Shown here: positions 1 to 10,929 of the stretch, in pieces
Numbering within the stretch: the first letter of the stretch is position 1
Layout of the letters: the number at the start of each line of letters is the position of its first letter
NCBI GenBank assembly: GCA_019648995.1
Contig: BLXT01004603.1
Span: 306,430 to 360,042 of the forward strand
Direction of reading: 5' to 3'
Length of the DNA stretch: 53,613 bases
Source of the DNA: Plakobranchus ocellatus
Taxonomy: Eukaryota > Mollusca > Gastropoda > Plakobranchidae
Position numbers and translations under genes: made by a program
The notes under the pieces: generated by a model
Database searches by the model: none
What the model saw: only the letters and a program-made list of their open reading frames with translations
What the model was told of the DNA's origin: nothing

Positions 1-222
1 TTTCAATACTCATCACTCTGGGCTGGTCTAAATCAACAATCATGTAACCCACGATTGTTTCATTTATTATTTATTGTGGATAAACAAACAAAGCTAAAAA
101 AAAAAAGAAAGAAAAACACAAAATGTCCCAACAAATTTTCCGATTTCCATGAAACTTGTGATGTAGACTTTTAAGCAGGCCTCTTACCTATGTGCAACCC
201 TGTTGCAAGGCCATAATGTGGA

Positions 223-429
223 ATGATCTGGCATATTGTATAACAATTTAATCAGTGTAACACATTTGTGTACATGCAATACACTTGCATTGATTTTTAA
301 CATCTAAAGTACATGTCTGCATTCAACACATGCAGACATGTACTTTAGATGTTAAAAATCAATGCAAGTGTATTGCATGTACACAAATGTGTTACACTGA
401 TTAAATTGTTATACAATATGCCAGATCAT
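223..429. repeat. Perfect inverted repeat, 100-bp arms, 7-nt loop
   Basis: Positions 223-322 are the exact reverse complement of 330-429, with a 7-nt spacer at 323-329. The symmetry fails at 222/430. A transcript of either strand would fold into a 100-bp perfect hairpin. The locus lies in the part of the AIFM3-like gene downstream of the 1620-1706 exon, probably an intron. I see no terminal motif or target duplication of a known MITE. Perfect identity means a very recent origin, a conversion-maintained palindrome, or an assembly artefact. Confidence 0.97.
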
Positions 430-689
430 ACTAAAGTGTTGATTTATACATGGATTCAAAGTATTATAAAGCATAATGTACGATATAATAAATGCATGGC
501 ATCGAACATAATAATGCCCAAAGACACCGACTTGTTTTCGTGAGGTAAAAGTTATTTGGAAAAGGCTCTCTTAGTTTGTCCTCAAACAGTGATTTATCTT
601 TTCCTTAATTATATGTCCTGGGTATGATGTCAAATTGCATCTGTCAGACAATTGACAAGTAAATAGGCAACCACATCAATTTTAAATTG

Positions 690-985
690 ATCATCAGGGT
701 AGTGGAATGAATCCAGTCCAATGAAAAGGACAAAGAGGAAGGCAATTACGGTTTTTGGGACACATTTGTGGACAAAAAGGTTTAGAACAGATAACAGTCA
801 CAAGATAGATTGAAGGTAAATGCAGCAGAGGTAGATAGAAAATCACTCGTATCCAAAGTCTTAACTCATTAGCAAAAATGGTAACAATAAAAACTTTACA
901 ATGATAACTGAGGACAGGTTAGAATAATGGAGGAACATGATTGCCAGTGTCTGTTCCAGACAGCGCACCTAAATAAAAAAGACAC
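690..985 (+). mobile_element. LINE 3' end fragment (C-terminal tail of an EN-RT protein)
   Basis: In broken plus-strand frames the sequence reads like the C-terminal tail common to many invertebrate endonuclease-reverse transcriptase LINEs. A stretch resembling RFLGHICRQNGLEQ is followed by IDR/EGK-like residues, then SLNSLA, then TEDRLEWRNMIASVCSRQ. In the intact family this tail (GHI..., GRQR..., DRxEWRxMIxDVC) precedes the stop codon. Several frame changes and stops are present, so it is an old truncated copy. The family clade is not determined. Orientation is opposite to the AIFM3-like gene. Confidence 0.7.
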
Positions 986-1619
986 CATCATGCTCAATGA
1001 AAAAGTTGTTTCAAGATGGCAAAATAGATTTAGTCTAAATATTTAGTCAATAAATATTTTGAACGAATCATATTTTTATAACTGTAACATTCTTGTAACG
1101 CAACAAGTTGTTTTAAGCTAAAATAATTTACTTTTGACAAATTTACCTTATCAAATCTTTTTAACAGTCATATTATACTGTCCTTGCGAAATTCACCCAA
1201 AAAAGTCTTTCAAATGGTTGCATTTACACATACCATCTTCAACCAAAAATTTTTTCAAGCTGTCACATGTACATCTGCCATGTTTATCCAAAAAATTATT
1301 TTAAGCCAAATCAAACCCACTTCAAAGTAATTATATGCAGTGTATCTTTTTATGCTGAGCAAAATGATGAAGCATGTTGGCAGTCTGAGTTTAATCTTTT
1401 ATGTTGCAAGAGAATGCAATCGAATATTTCCAGCACACTAACTTGTTTCTCTGTCATCAAGATTTGCACAAAAATCGCAATGACTATTTTTACTTGAGAG
1501 ACATTGCTAAGGCTTGAAATGCTCTATTAATCAGAATCCTGAACCCTTTATATGGCAGGCAGACCTATGAATTATAAAATGAGTAACCCCATGCCTAAAC
1601 AAGAAAAAACAGAGCTCAC

Positions 1620-1706
1620 CTGTTTGCCTAAAAGCAAGGAGATGTTATTCTCATTGTAGAAATCAGCCTTCCTCAGTGCAATTTCTTCAGCCTTTGCAGC
1701 TAATGT
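1620..1706 (-). CDS. AIFM3: AIFM3-like gene, internal exon (oxidoreductase domain)
   Basis: This minus-strand exon has an acceptor CTCTTGCAG before position 1706 and a donor CAG/GTGAGC after 1620. It is 87 nt, 29 codons, phase 0 on both sides. It encodes TLAAKAEEIALRKADFYNEN followed by NISLLLGKQ. This matches the AIFM3 segment just after the PYDRxKLSK motif, where human AIFM3 has SLDTQPEQLALRPKEFFRAYGIEVL. It is the last exon in the window; the remainder of the FAD/NADH domains and the C-terminal domain must lie left of position 1. The next upstream exon (2069-2181) ends in phase 0, as required. Confidence 0.9.
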
Positions 1707-2068
1707 CTGCAAGAGATGAAGATATGAACTTATAAAAGTATGCCTCTTCTCTCTTTCTCTTTGTATCTCTCCTTCGCTTACTGTTTTTTTTTTCATTTTT
1801 CTTTTCTCTGCCTGCTTCATTTCATTCTGAAAGTACTCTTTACTTTTTTTTTTTCTCTTCTCTTGCAAGATTTCTTCATACCCGTTCAGTCTTTTATATC
1901 TATCCCAGCATTATTCAGAAAAAAGAGAGTGAAAAGACCGTCATTTCCCTCTTGACTACATATATTATTTTATAAAGGTGTGTGTTTATGTAAGTATTTG
2001 CATGTTTATATACAATATGCTCTGCCACCCTTCCCAACCTCTCAGATCCAATGCACAGTTTGTATCAC

Positions 2069-2181
2069 CTTGCTCAGCTTGATTCTGTCATAAGGCACAT
2101 TAACGTCCTTGGAGACAAGAGTTATCTTCCCTGTGAAGCCTTCTTGGCGCAGCGTTTCTGCACACACAACAGAGGCTGGTC
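2069..2181 (-). CDS. AIFM3: AIFM3-like gene, internal exon (FAD-binding Rossmann fold)
   Basis: Acceptor TTGGCAG precedes position 2181 and donor AAG/GTGATA follows 2069. The exon is 113 nt: two bases finishing a split Gly codon plus 37 codons. It encodes PASVVCAETLRQEGFTGKI, then TLVSKDVNVPYDRIKLSK. The AETLRQEGF and PYDRxKLSK motifs are hallmark AIFM3 residues and follow the dinucleotide-binding glycines supplied by the 8815-8941 exon. Joined, the FAD-binding turn reads GGGPAS, so the last glycine of the GxGxxG pattern is Ser. A 6.6-kb intron rich in LINE remains separates it from the upstream exon. Confidence 0.93.
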
Positions 2182-3129
2182 CTGCCAACAGGAATCCAAA
2201 AGAACATGAAACCAAGCTTCCGTTAAAATGAAATGGGATTTTTTTTTATTTCAAAAGTTTGAGCTGATTGGATTTAGTCAATATTAAAACCTATCTCATC
2301 TCTGTTTGAAAGATATAAAGTGGACAGTAAACAGTTACAGCATTATAGACATTTGTATTCCAACTGTTTGGGTTTGCTTATCAGGTGCTTTTATTAGTCC
2401 TTTTTTACAGGTCCTTAAGAATTGGGTCCTTATTTTGACCATCTTTCTTGCTCTCATCTTCATAAAAACGCCACTTTTAAAAAAAAAGTCTGTCATCTAT
2501 ATGTTGCTTTACTACTCAGCATTGATTTTTTGCCTGTTGTGGTACTTAGTAGAAGGTTGGTTTGTAACTTCATAAAAACACAGTTTCAAAGGGCATGTAA
2601 TGTCTTTTAAAGCATTGTCAATGCACGATAATTGACAGAAAATCACAACACTAATACATAACAATCAAAACGAAAGTAATTTTTAGTAAAAAAAAACATG
2701 ACAGCTTCGATAAGGAAAATTATCTTTGTCTCTTTCATGCAAGATTAATAATACAGGTATCACTCCGATTGAGGTAAGCGTAATCAAAGGTGATGCACTT
2801 ACCTAGTTTCTATATTAGATTTTAAACGTTATGTCACTGTTTCACTATAACTGTCTTTACGTGTATATGAATAATAAATAAGGAATACTTTTAAGAAAGG
2901 GTTAACACTGTTCTTGCCATTCTTATTCATGCTTTGATGTCTGCTTCTGTTCAATTCTTTGGATCAATCTGCTCTTTAGTTTCTGTTTTCAAGAAATGTA
3001 GTTATTCATGTAAATGTAACCTCTGTTGTCAATCTACATTTACACTGTAATAATCTGTTTTCTCTTGCAACTAGCCCTAAGCATGTGACAACATGACAAA
3101 GTTATAAAAAAGTCCTGGTCGTCTAGGTT

Positions 3130-3565
3130 GAATAACATTTTGTTTGTCTTTCCTGGCCTTCTTCATCTTACATTTATTGGTAAGAACAAAATGAAGGATG
3201 GCAGAAAGCATTCCTGTAGAATTCCTAACTGGACAAGAAAAATGTTCCAAAAGCTGATCCCCATCAAAGTCAAGGCAGCATGTTTTTTTGACAATTTAAT
3301 TTTACAAGATTTAATTGCTTCCTTGAAAAGGCATGATGCCTCTTAAAGTTCTCTGACACAATAAAAAAAAATAACAGGTGTGCTTCTTCTGATCTATGGG
3401 CTATTCCATGAACAGGTTGCTATTTCGGTCTACGCATTGCCCCTTTTTTCTGGTTTCAGTCTCAGTTTTTCATCTTCATACTTCATTCCTTCAAGGGTGA
3501 TTCTGTTGAAAATCTCTCCAGGAATGGACAAGAGCTTGATACCTTGATGGTTCATAAATATTCAG
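3130..3565 (-). mobile_element. LINE reverse-transcriptase fragment, degraded
   Basis: Read on the minus strand, about 3487-3555 encodes NHQGIKLLSIPGEIFNRI, closely resembling the NYRGIxLLSxPGKxFxRI block of LINE reverse transcriptases. Beyond it, residues like QIATLRIIVEQSLEW and then a stretch like LTEPFxVRTGVRQGCLLSPxLF can be recognised with many changes at 3190-3410. The scrap has several stops and an internal loss between RT blocks. It lies directly downstream of the RLE-type LINE relic, and the exact border between the two is uncertain. Confidence 0.7.
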
Positions 3566-3599
3566 TCTCCTTTATTTTTCTATCACGAGCTCCAGCCCA

Positions 3600-6500
3600 C
3601 CCTCCCCCCAACGGAGGGTCTGAAAGCCTGAACCACCTTGGTGTGGACTGGCTATACATAAAAACTAAATCTTCTGTATTTTTAATCTTCCCAAATCTTC
3701 CCACACAGGCTGTGCAGGGCTTCAATTGTTAGTAGAAAAGTATCCACGAAAGAGCAAGGCAGTAGAGAATCTTCAGAGAAGATGGCCCGAATACAATGAA
3801 GTCCCTCACACCAACCTCTATAGGCAATACATGGATTTGTATTCAGCTCTTTCCAGGTCCTAACTCAAGTCCTTGTATTTTCTTCTTTCATGAGTGTTTG
3901 ACTCTCCCATCTACTCTCGCACGGTACAGTGAGTTTGACTATGATGATTTGCCGAGTTGCAATGAAATATGATGGCAGGTTTCATTCCTGTGTCTTGGAT
4001 GACTTAAGTATGATTGTTCTATTTGGGAGATTGACTGAAAATTTGAAGTCATCACAACCATCCAGTAAGCTCTTCCTCTGGGTATCCACGCTATCAGATC
4101 TTTCACACCCAGATTAATTTCCACCTTCTGATGTGAGCACTATGGCTTTTGCCTTCATTTCTTTCATATGTTGCTGCAGCAAATTCTTGTAACACTTAAT
4201 GTTGCCACGTGTATCTGCCCTGGCTTAGAAAACTTTGCAGGAATTGATAACGTCTTATGTAGTCTGTTTCCTTGTCACACTGTGCATGTGAGATTATCTT
4301 TCATTCCTCAGCGCACCAGATTTGCATTCTAAGGCAGAAGGTCATATACAGTTTGGATAAAGAAGCCGATTCTTCATGGAGGCAGGTGCCACATATCATT
4401 TCATGCAACAGATCTCTGAATTGTGTTTTCCCAGATTGTCTGTTGTCCCCGCTGGTATTACTGACCTGCTTTCTGAAATAACCTAGAGTCCTTTTCCAAT
4501 CTGATTTCATCAATGATCATGTCTCTTTTCTCTTTGCCTTCCATTTTTTACCGCTTTTCCGCAGTCTGGAAAAGACCAATTACATCTTTTATTTTCAGGC
4601 GCTCTCAATTTCCTGCCAGTTCCTAGCTGGAGTTGAGTCTGAATGGATCTCACTGCTGGATCCTCTGAATCTTCGAGCATTGTCATTAGTCTACTTTTGT
4701 GTATTTGTATTCTATGACTATCGACTCCAAGGGAGGCCTCAGCTTTGCTTTGTAGCAGTATATTTTCTTGTGAATTTGTTTATTTTGGCATCTAGAGATT
4801 TCACTGATATTAAATATACTAGAAGTGGCCTTAGGTGCTTTGGAATAAGCATAAAATGGAGGCACACACAATTGTCTACAGACTGCGGAGCCACTGAGGC
4901 TTGCTCTAATGTTCAGGTCTCCATTTGGTTCTTTAAGAGATGAAACACCACGTTTCTAGACATATTATGGGCCTCCTTCAGCTCCCTCAAGCTCTTCCTG
5001 TTGCATCCATCCCCTTTCGGCCATTTTCTTACATCCAGTTCACGCTGGCGGTCACTCACGCACTGACTGTCTGCAAACTTCACTCAAAAGCCAACAAAGC
5101 ATTATGTAAACAAATAAGTGTAAGAACTGGTGATCTCTGTGTCACACTGTCACGTCAGATCTTCGCCTCGATTTCATTGGGCGCTAACAGCTCACATGGC
5201 TGACGGTCATACACAAAATAAGGAACCGGAAGTCTCCATAAGCAAAATCGACACCATTATAGTAAAAATCGTGAGATCTAGGACAGGCGCTCCATATATT
5301 GTAATGGTTATGAATGGAGCTCACTTCTTGGAAAAATTTAACTAAATTTAGATATCCATATATGGTTCTGGTGGCATTGATAGGAAGGCTGAGATTTTGA
5401 ACTTTCCATTGGTATATAATATGCCTATGTTTTTCAAGGGGTAGCAGGCCTACATAGCTTGCATAAACGGCAAATTTTGACATATTTTCTTAAAAATTGG
5501 CAAACTTTCTTGGAGGTAGCAATTTTGAATTTACAATAAAAGACATTTTTAATCTAAGTTAGGCTTGGTAACACTCCTCAGTTGATTACAAATTGGACAA
5601 ACTTTACAAAACGACCTGCAGTCAAAATTTGACCCGGTGACCCAAATTGACCTCAGAACCCCCCCCNNCCCCCCCCCCCCCCAGAAGCCGCACTTGCCCT
5701 TAAGAATTCAGTGTTTTGAAACTTATTTTGCTCCAGCTCATAGAGCACTTAACTGACTAGTATTCGATGGATCTCGTTTTCCTTTGAGCAGAGAATTGAT
5801 GTGTCATTTATAAATGCCTTTTAGGGGTGGCATATTGAATCTACTGCCAAAGTCTGCCGGACTCATATTCCCCCCTGCCACTGTGAGGATTACTTTCATA
5901 GCTTGGAGATATTGTACATTTCATTGCAATGAAAACTTCCAAGGTTATCCAGTGTATCAGTCAGCAGAGAACCTCATCCTAGATCCATTGACATGTGGAT
6001 TATTGTACATTGTACATTCTTAGAGCTTGCTGGTTCATTTGGTGTGGTACCGAGCTATATGCCCTAGCAAAAGTCGACCAGGCAATATTCAAGTTGATTT
6101 TCATAATTTAGCTTTTTGAATGGCTTTCCAAATCTTTGTGATACGTTCAAGACAGCTCAAGGAAAACAATCTTCATTTTGTTAATGGACACTCATGTAGT
6201 CATTATTGTGAGGTATTTTGTTAGGCATGATGCAATGACTAAAAGAAGATTTTCCGTTCTACATTGAGTAGTGAGATTGGTTGGAATTGATTAATTTCAA
6301 TTAAAGTTTTGCACCTTGCCAAAGTCAATCTCTTCAACTTCCATCGCTAGTTATTCCTAATGCTTTGAAGAGCATGTGAAGCCACTAAGAACATTCTAAC
6401 ATTGTTTGTAAGGCATATAGGGCACTGCGTACAGCCCAGTTGAAGACTAACCGCTAGTCGTTTTAATTACTGAATTTATTTTTTCCACTTTCAGTACCTT

Positions 6501-7200
6501 ATTGTTGAAGTTTACTGCTGTTGCATAATGTTTGCTTTCAATGCCTCTTTGAGGGATGTTTTCAAATCTTGCGATTTTAGACAATTTAGAGGCTTTGAAC
6601 ACTTTAGCTGTTTCTTTTTTTTTTTTTTTTAAGTGGACCCTGGTTCATTGTTTAGTATGTCCTGGCTGGGAAAATGTCTGCAATGGCAGTATGGGGATGG
6701 TCAGTCTACCCAGAGGCTGTACGAAGTGTTCACGTTATCTATTTAGTTGTCCAATTTGGCTGAGCTTGCATTTTCTTTCTGGTATTTTACTGGTATTGCA
6801 GGTGTGCTCTGCTCCTTAAAAAGGCCTTGCCAATTTGATAAGCCATCCTCATATATCCACCTCACCTTGCTTGCTCAAACCTCTCCGTTTGTGCCTTCAT
6901 TCTTGTTTTGTTTGCTATATGAACTATTAAACTTCTTAATGTGCTATGGAGTACTTTTTTACTTCAGATTTTTCGTTCTGAATAAGTATCTTGCTCTTGA
7001 TGACTTCAGCCTTGATCTTCTTGCTTTTTCGAATCTTGTCCAAATATTCCTGAGAAATCAATGAGGAATGTTTATCTTGTATTTTGAAACTTTTGTTCAG
7101 GTTTCCACTTAAATGTGTCACACAAAGAGTGAATTTGGAGACACTCTTCATGTACTTTGAATATATAGTACAAGTCTCAGTTGGAAATATAAACATAAAA
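3600..7200 (-). mobile_element. LINE relic with RT and probable C-terminal restriction-like endonuclease
   Basis: Minus-strand frames keep blocks, in order, of a single-ORF LINE family common in molluscs and cnidarians. The blocks are a pre-RT GPNGVPYxxYKxCP-like segment near 6400-6460, INQFQPISLLNVERKIFF at 6245-6294, an AYSSVPHQM block near 6050, and IAMKCTISPS near 5901-5933. Next come a thumb-like SLDAKINKFTRKY and LEDSEDPAVRSIQTQLQLGT near 4640-4860, FFIQTVYDLLP near 4340-4400, VLQEFAAATYERNEGKSHSA near 4130-4200, and IIIVKLTVPCESRW at 3905-3950. The last block corresponds to the hydrophobic ELTVPWE strand of a PD-(D/E)XK nuclease in relatives. Stops and frame changes are numerous, so it is an old copy. 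The limits, especially above 6500, are approximate. Confidence 0.72.
5659..5682. repeat. Poly-C run with a 2-base assembly gap
   Basis: A cytosine run is interrupted by NN at 5667-5668. The true run length is unknown; the Ns mark a homopolymer the assembler could not cross. It sits inside the minus-strand LINE relic. Confidence 0.95.
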
Positions 7201-8814
7201 ACGCCTATGGTTCACCACTTTCTGCCTTTTCAGTTTTAGTCTCAGTCTCGCTGAAACCTGGTCACAGTTTATATGGAATGTGCATCAGCTCCCAACAGCT
7301 TGTAATTAGCGCATAAACTTTAAAATATTAAGTGATTCTCCATCAATCCACCAGTGAAACCCTGGTGGTCTTGTGAAATGCTAATGAAAAAAAACTGTTT
7401 CTCCAATAACCAACTGACTTAAGATACACAAGGCCATGAATCAATCACCATTGTCATTATCTTCATTGGACTTCTTTCCATAACGTCTTTGCTGTTAGTG
7501 TTACTACCAGTCTCTCCCACTTTTTGCATTGAGATGACCGATCTTTTTTCTTATGGAGTTTCTCAATAAGGTTTTGCAGTCCGTAAGAAAAACAGGGTTT
7601 TTCCTCATTGGCGGCTCCATTTGTGGATCCTTATAACATATTCCTGTACAACTTTCAAAGTCTTATATTTTTATTCTTAACAGTGAAGTACGCCATTATA
7701 TTAGAATTACTTATGCATGATGTTACCATTCTTTAAGCATTTTATGTGATTCTCTATCCTTTCCTTATTAAGGAGTCACTTCTATCTAGATTGGCTACAA
7801 TGTTCTCAATGACTCCAATCATGTGAAGATAGTATCAGTGTATTTCACTGACAACTTGTGCAATTCTCATTTTGATACAGTGTTCTAATGTTCCAAGTGT
7901 CATTTAAATGAGACTTAAAAGATCGTGGAGAAATCAACTCAGTTCCTTTCTTTTGGTTTCCAATATTGTGCTTAATATTAAGTATCATCTTCCAAGAGGT
8001 AAGAACAGTTCTCAACTTAAGGCACTATCTATGTTTTTGCACCATTGTTTATTTATACAAAGGGAATTACTGACCATCTTCAACCCCCAATCTGAAAGAT
8101 CAGGGGATTCAGTTTTAAAGTAATCATCTCATGCTCTACTTGGTCATTTCCTACAACATACTAGCATCACGTCAGTCTTATTCATTTAAATACGTGGAAC
8201 TGTGTGACTAACATAAGGTATGCAAAAAAAAAAAGCACACAATTTTTTTAATGATTATAGTTTTCTATTTCCTTTTGGGTTTTTCTTGTTTATCAATGAG
8301 CCTGCAGACAAAAAGTTTGGGATTCTCTGAGCCTTGACGATTTGACATTCTGCTTATTACAATTAGTAAAGTATGTGGAACTTTTTGAATAGGCTACCCT
8401 CATTTTGATAGAGCTAGTTTTAAAGGCTTTATTGCTATTGATTTTTCGATGGTAAAATAAATCTGAATATTTCAGCTCAGCATACACAAATACTCACATA
8501 CAATATATAAAGCTGGCACAAGTACTGAAGCCATACAGACGAAGTCTTACAATAAATACATAATAAATAATGAGTCTAATGTCATGAAACAAAAATTCAA
8601 AGTATGTTTTCTCTCGCTTAAAGTGCTCCCCCTGGAGGAAAGTTATAAAGACTTTAATATCTCGTCATAGAATGAAGAATTATTTTAAGTTTTTATCATT
8701 GAAAAGCTCAGAGTTTCTGCATTAAAAAATTTTGTGACTCATTTGCATTGGTCTTAAGATATAAAAAACCAACATCCACAAAACCAATTAACAGTTACAA
8801 TAAATAATGCTCAC
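7201..8814. other. Intron of the AIFM3-like gene, no gene recognised
   Basis: This is AT-rich intronic sequence. Part of it (to about 8100) may be the eroded 5' portion of the adjacent minus-strand LINE, because short K/R-rich stretches resemble the pre-RT region of that family, but I cannot set a border. No exon of the host gene is needed here, since the phases of 8815-8941 and 2069-2181 join directly. Confidence 0.5.
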
Positions 8815-8941
8815 CTCCTCCTACTATTACAACTGCCTTGCCATCAGAGGCTTCTTGCTTGGTCATCTTCTTGACTCTTCGAAAGTTCTTTAAGTCATTA
8901 AGGTTGGCCTTTACTATCACATCTTTGCCCCTGATTTCCGT
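8815..8941 (-). CDS. AIFM3: AIFM3-like gene, internal exon (end of Rieske domain to FAD motif)
   Basis: Acceptor TTCCCAG precedes position 8941 and donor GGAG/GTGAGC follows 8815. The exon is 127 nt, starts in phase 0 and ends after one base of a Gly codon. It encodes TEIRGKDVIVKANLNDLKNF, RRVKKMTKQEASDGK and AVVIVGGG. The first part matches the Rieske-domain tail of human AIFM3 (VKIEKEKVYVRA). RRxKxM is the linker, and VVIVGGG opens the FAD-binding fold (human VLIVGAG). Its start joins in frame with the Gln ending the 16019-16128 exon. A 7-kb intron with Gypsy fossils and a SINE separates the two. Confidence 0.95.
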
Positions 8942-9543
8942 CTGGGAATGAAGGAGATACAAGTTATTGAAGATTTTGGTAGACAGGTGATAATTTTAAG
9001 CATTCAAATTTCTGCAAGTAGGCTGCGCTGAGCAGGGAAGGAGAGCTTTTGGTTATACAGTAACACACATAATGATGGAAGGGGGAAGCCAGATTTAAGA
9101 ATAACATTTTCTTTGAATGCCAGCTGTCTTTTCTCTTCCTTCCTTTCCTTCAAGAACCTATAAAATATTGGGCTAAAAAAACCCACATATATGTTACATA
9201 CATTCAATTCAATTTACTCTGCTTGCATCTTGCAAAAAATGACCATGAAAGCTTTTGGTTATATTTGGTTAGCATACAAGGAAAGAATTAAATGGAAAAA
9301 CTTCATATTTTGTTTGCCAAAGGCACTGCAAAGTATTTTATTCAAAATGTGAATTTGTATGACATAACAAATTGTGAGGTCTGTGTAGTGATTTTACTGG
9401 TACTGGGTTTTAATACACAAAATACTGATGACCTAATCCTGAGATAAGGCTTCAATGCAAGAGACCTTTTTATGTGTTAAAATATTTTCGGCCGACTTCA
9501 GAGTGATGATTTCACAACTTATCAATTTGCTCCTTGGGTACAG

Positions 9544-9580
9544 AAAAATAAATAAATAAATAAATAAATAAATAAAATAA
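9544..9580. repeat. (AAAT)n microsatellite
   Basis: About nine AAAT units lie inside an intron of the AIFM3-like gene. Similar short AAAT tracts occur at 27971-27991, 30615-30643 and 36635-36654. Confidence 0.95.
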
Positions 9581-9746
9581 TGCAGATGATGTAAAGTGAA
9601 AAAAAATAATTAAAGTCAATGTTTTTGAACAAATTTTATGCTTAATTTTTTAAAATTCTACACAAAAGATCTCATCCTTAAAAAAATGAAAAAGCCAACA
9701 TAAAAAAATAATATGGAAAGTTTTGGAGGATGGGTAGATTATTCAA

Positions 9747-9750
9747 GAAG

Positions 9751-9806
<56 letters not shown>
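9747..9806. repeat. (GA)n microsatellite
   Basis: About 60 nt of nearly pure GA has one AAGA interruption and is followed by GACAGACAGAATAACAGACAGTAT. The same GA tract plus AATAACAGACAGTAT junction recurs at 28572-28650, so this may be part of a dispersed repeat with GA at one end. Confidence 0.95.
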
Positions 9807-9814
<8 letters not shown>

Positions 9815-10094
9815 CAGAATAACAGACAGTATATCTAAATTAAACCAAGAGTCAAAGTTTGTGGTGAGTTTCCATATAATGAATCCATTGCAATAAAATA
9901 CTTTTAAAGCATTATGAAAAACGAGACTCAGAGTGAAAGAAATTGTCATTGATCTGTTTATTTATACAACTCTGCTCATGTTCAGTTAGAAAGCAAAAAA
10001 AAAAAATTCAATTAAAGCAAATAAACTGCGATTTCTTATGCCTGTTGTTATATCCAGGAATAACAAGATATTACTGATTTAGTTTGTTATATTG

Positions 10095-10227
10095 TTTTAG
10101 AGACATGTGCATAGGAAAAGAGATGTATACGGGATGCCGTTTGAGTGGCAACAGGAACGGGTCATATTATATAGGCCTAAGTAACAGTACTGCAACTTGT
10201 ATGGCTGGTTATTTAACTATTAAATAT

Positions 10228-10230
<3 letters not shown>
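10095..10230. repeat. Unnamed dispersed repeat, copy A
   Basis: This is recognisably the same sequence as 14216-14365. Both carry AGACATRTGYATAG, then AGAGATGT, a GGCAACAGG/GGCACTAGG segment, TAGGCYTARGTA, and TGGCTGRTTATTTAACTAT before an AT-rich end. Similarity is roughly 70% by eye, with small indels. No coding potential or RNA polymerase III box is evident. It may be the tail of a SINE or LINE family. A (TA)n tract follows directly. Confidence 0.7.

Positions 10231-10286
<56 letters not shown>
10231..10286. repeat. (TA)n microsatellite
   Basis: About 28 TA units directly abut the end of the unnamed repeat copy A. Confidence 0.98.
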
Positions 10287-10290
<4 letters not shown>

Positions 10291-10929
10291 TATATTTGTT
10301 AGGGTGAATTGAACATCAAAACATTTCGCTTATTTAATTGGTCACACATTTATAATTCATATTAGGCTATCATTGAATGAACCAGTTCATCAGTAGGGAA
10401 CTGTTAGATCTTTTAATCTATGAGTTTCTTCGCTTCTGATTTTTTCTTATTTCCATGTTATAGCTAGTTTGGAGAGAGAGAGAAATATAATTCAATTGAG
10501 CTATAAAAGCTATATTCAAGGGACTAACCATGACACCGATTTTGTGCATTAATTGTTAGTGGTTGCTGGACATGCCCGTTCAAAATTTACTTAATACACT
10601 GAATAATTGTTGGGCTCATAAACAAAATGATTAATCAGAGTTATAATTTGTAGTGCCTTTGTGTGTGGGTTACTCCTGTACAGTGGAATCCCTACCAATG
10701 AGCTGAGAGACTTGGCCTGTATAGTTGGGGAGCATTGGAATTCAACCGGTAACAGTGTTGACTGATCCTGGTTACGCTATGTTGTACTTTAACTAGAGCC
10801 ACTAGCTTTCAATTTCAATAAAAAAATTATTGGATAGTGTGTGCCAGCCAACACTTTTGTTGTCTTGATCAAATGTTAGCGGTTTGCAGTGTCGACTCCT
10901 CTTGCTATAACTGTTTTTGTGAATGTGTA

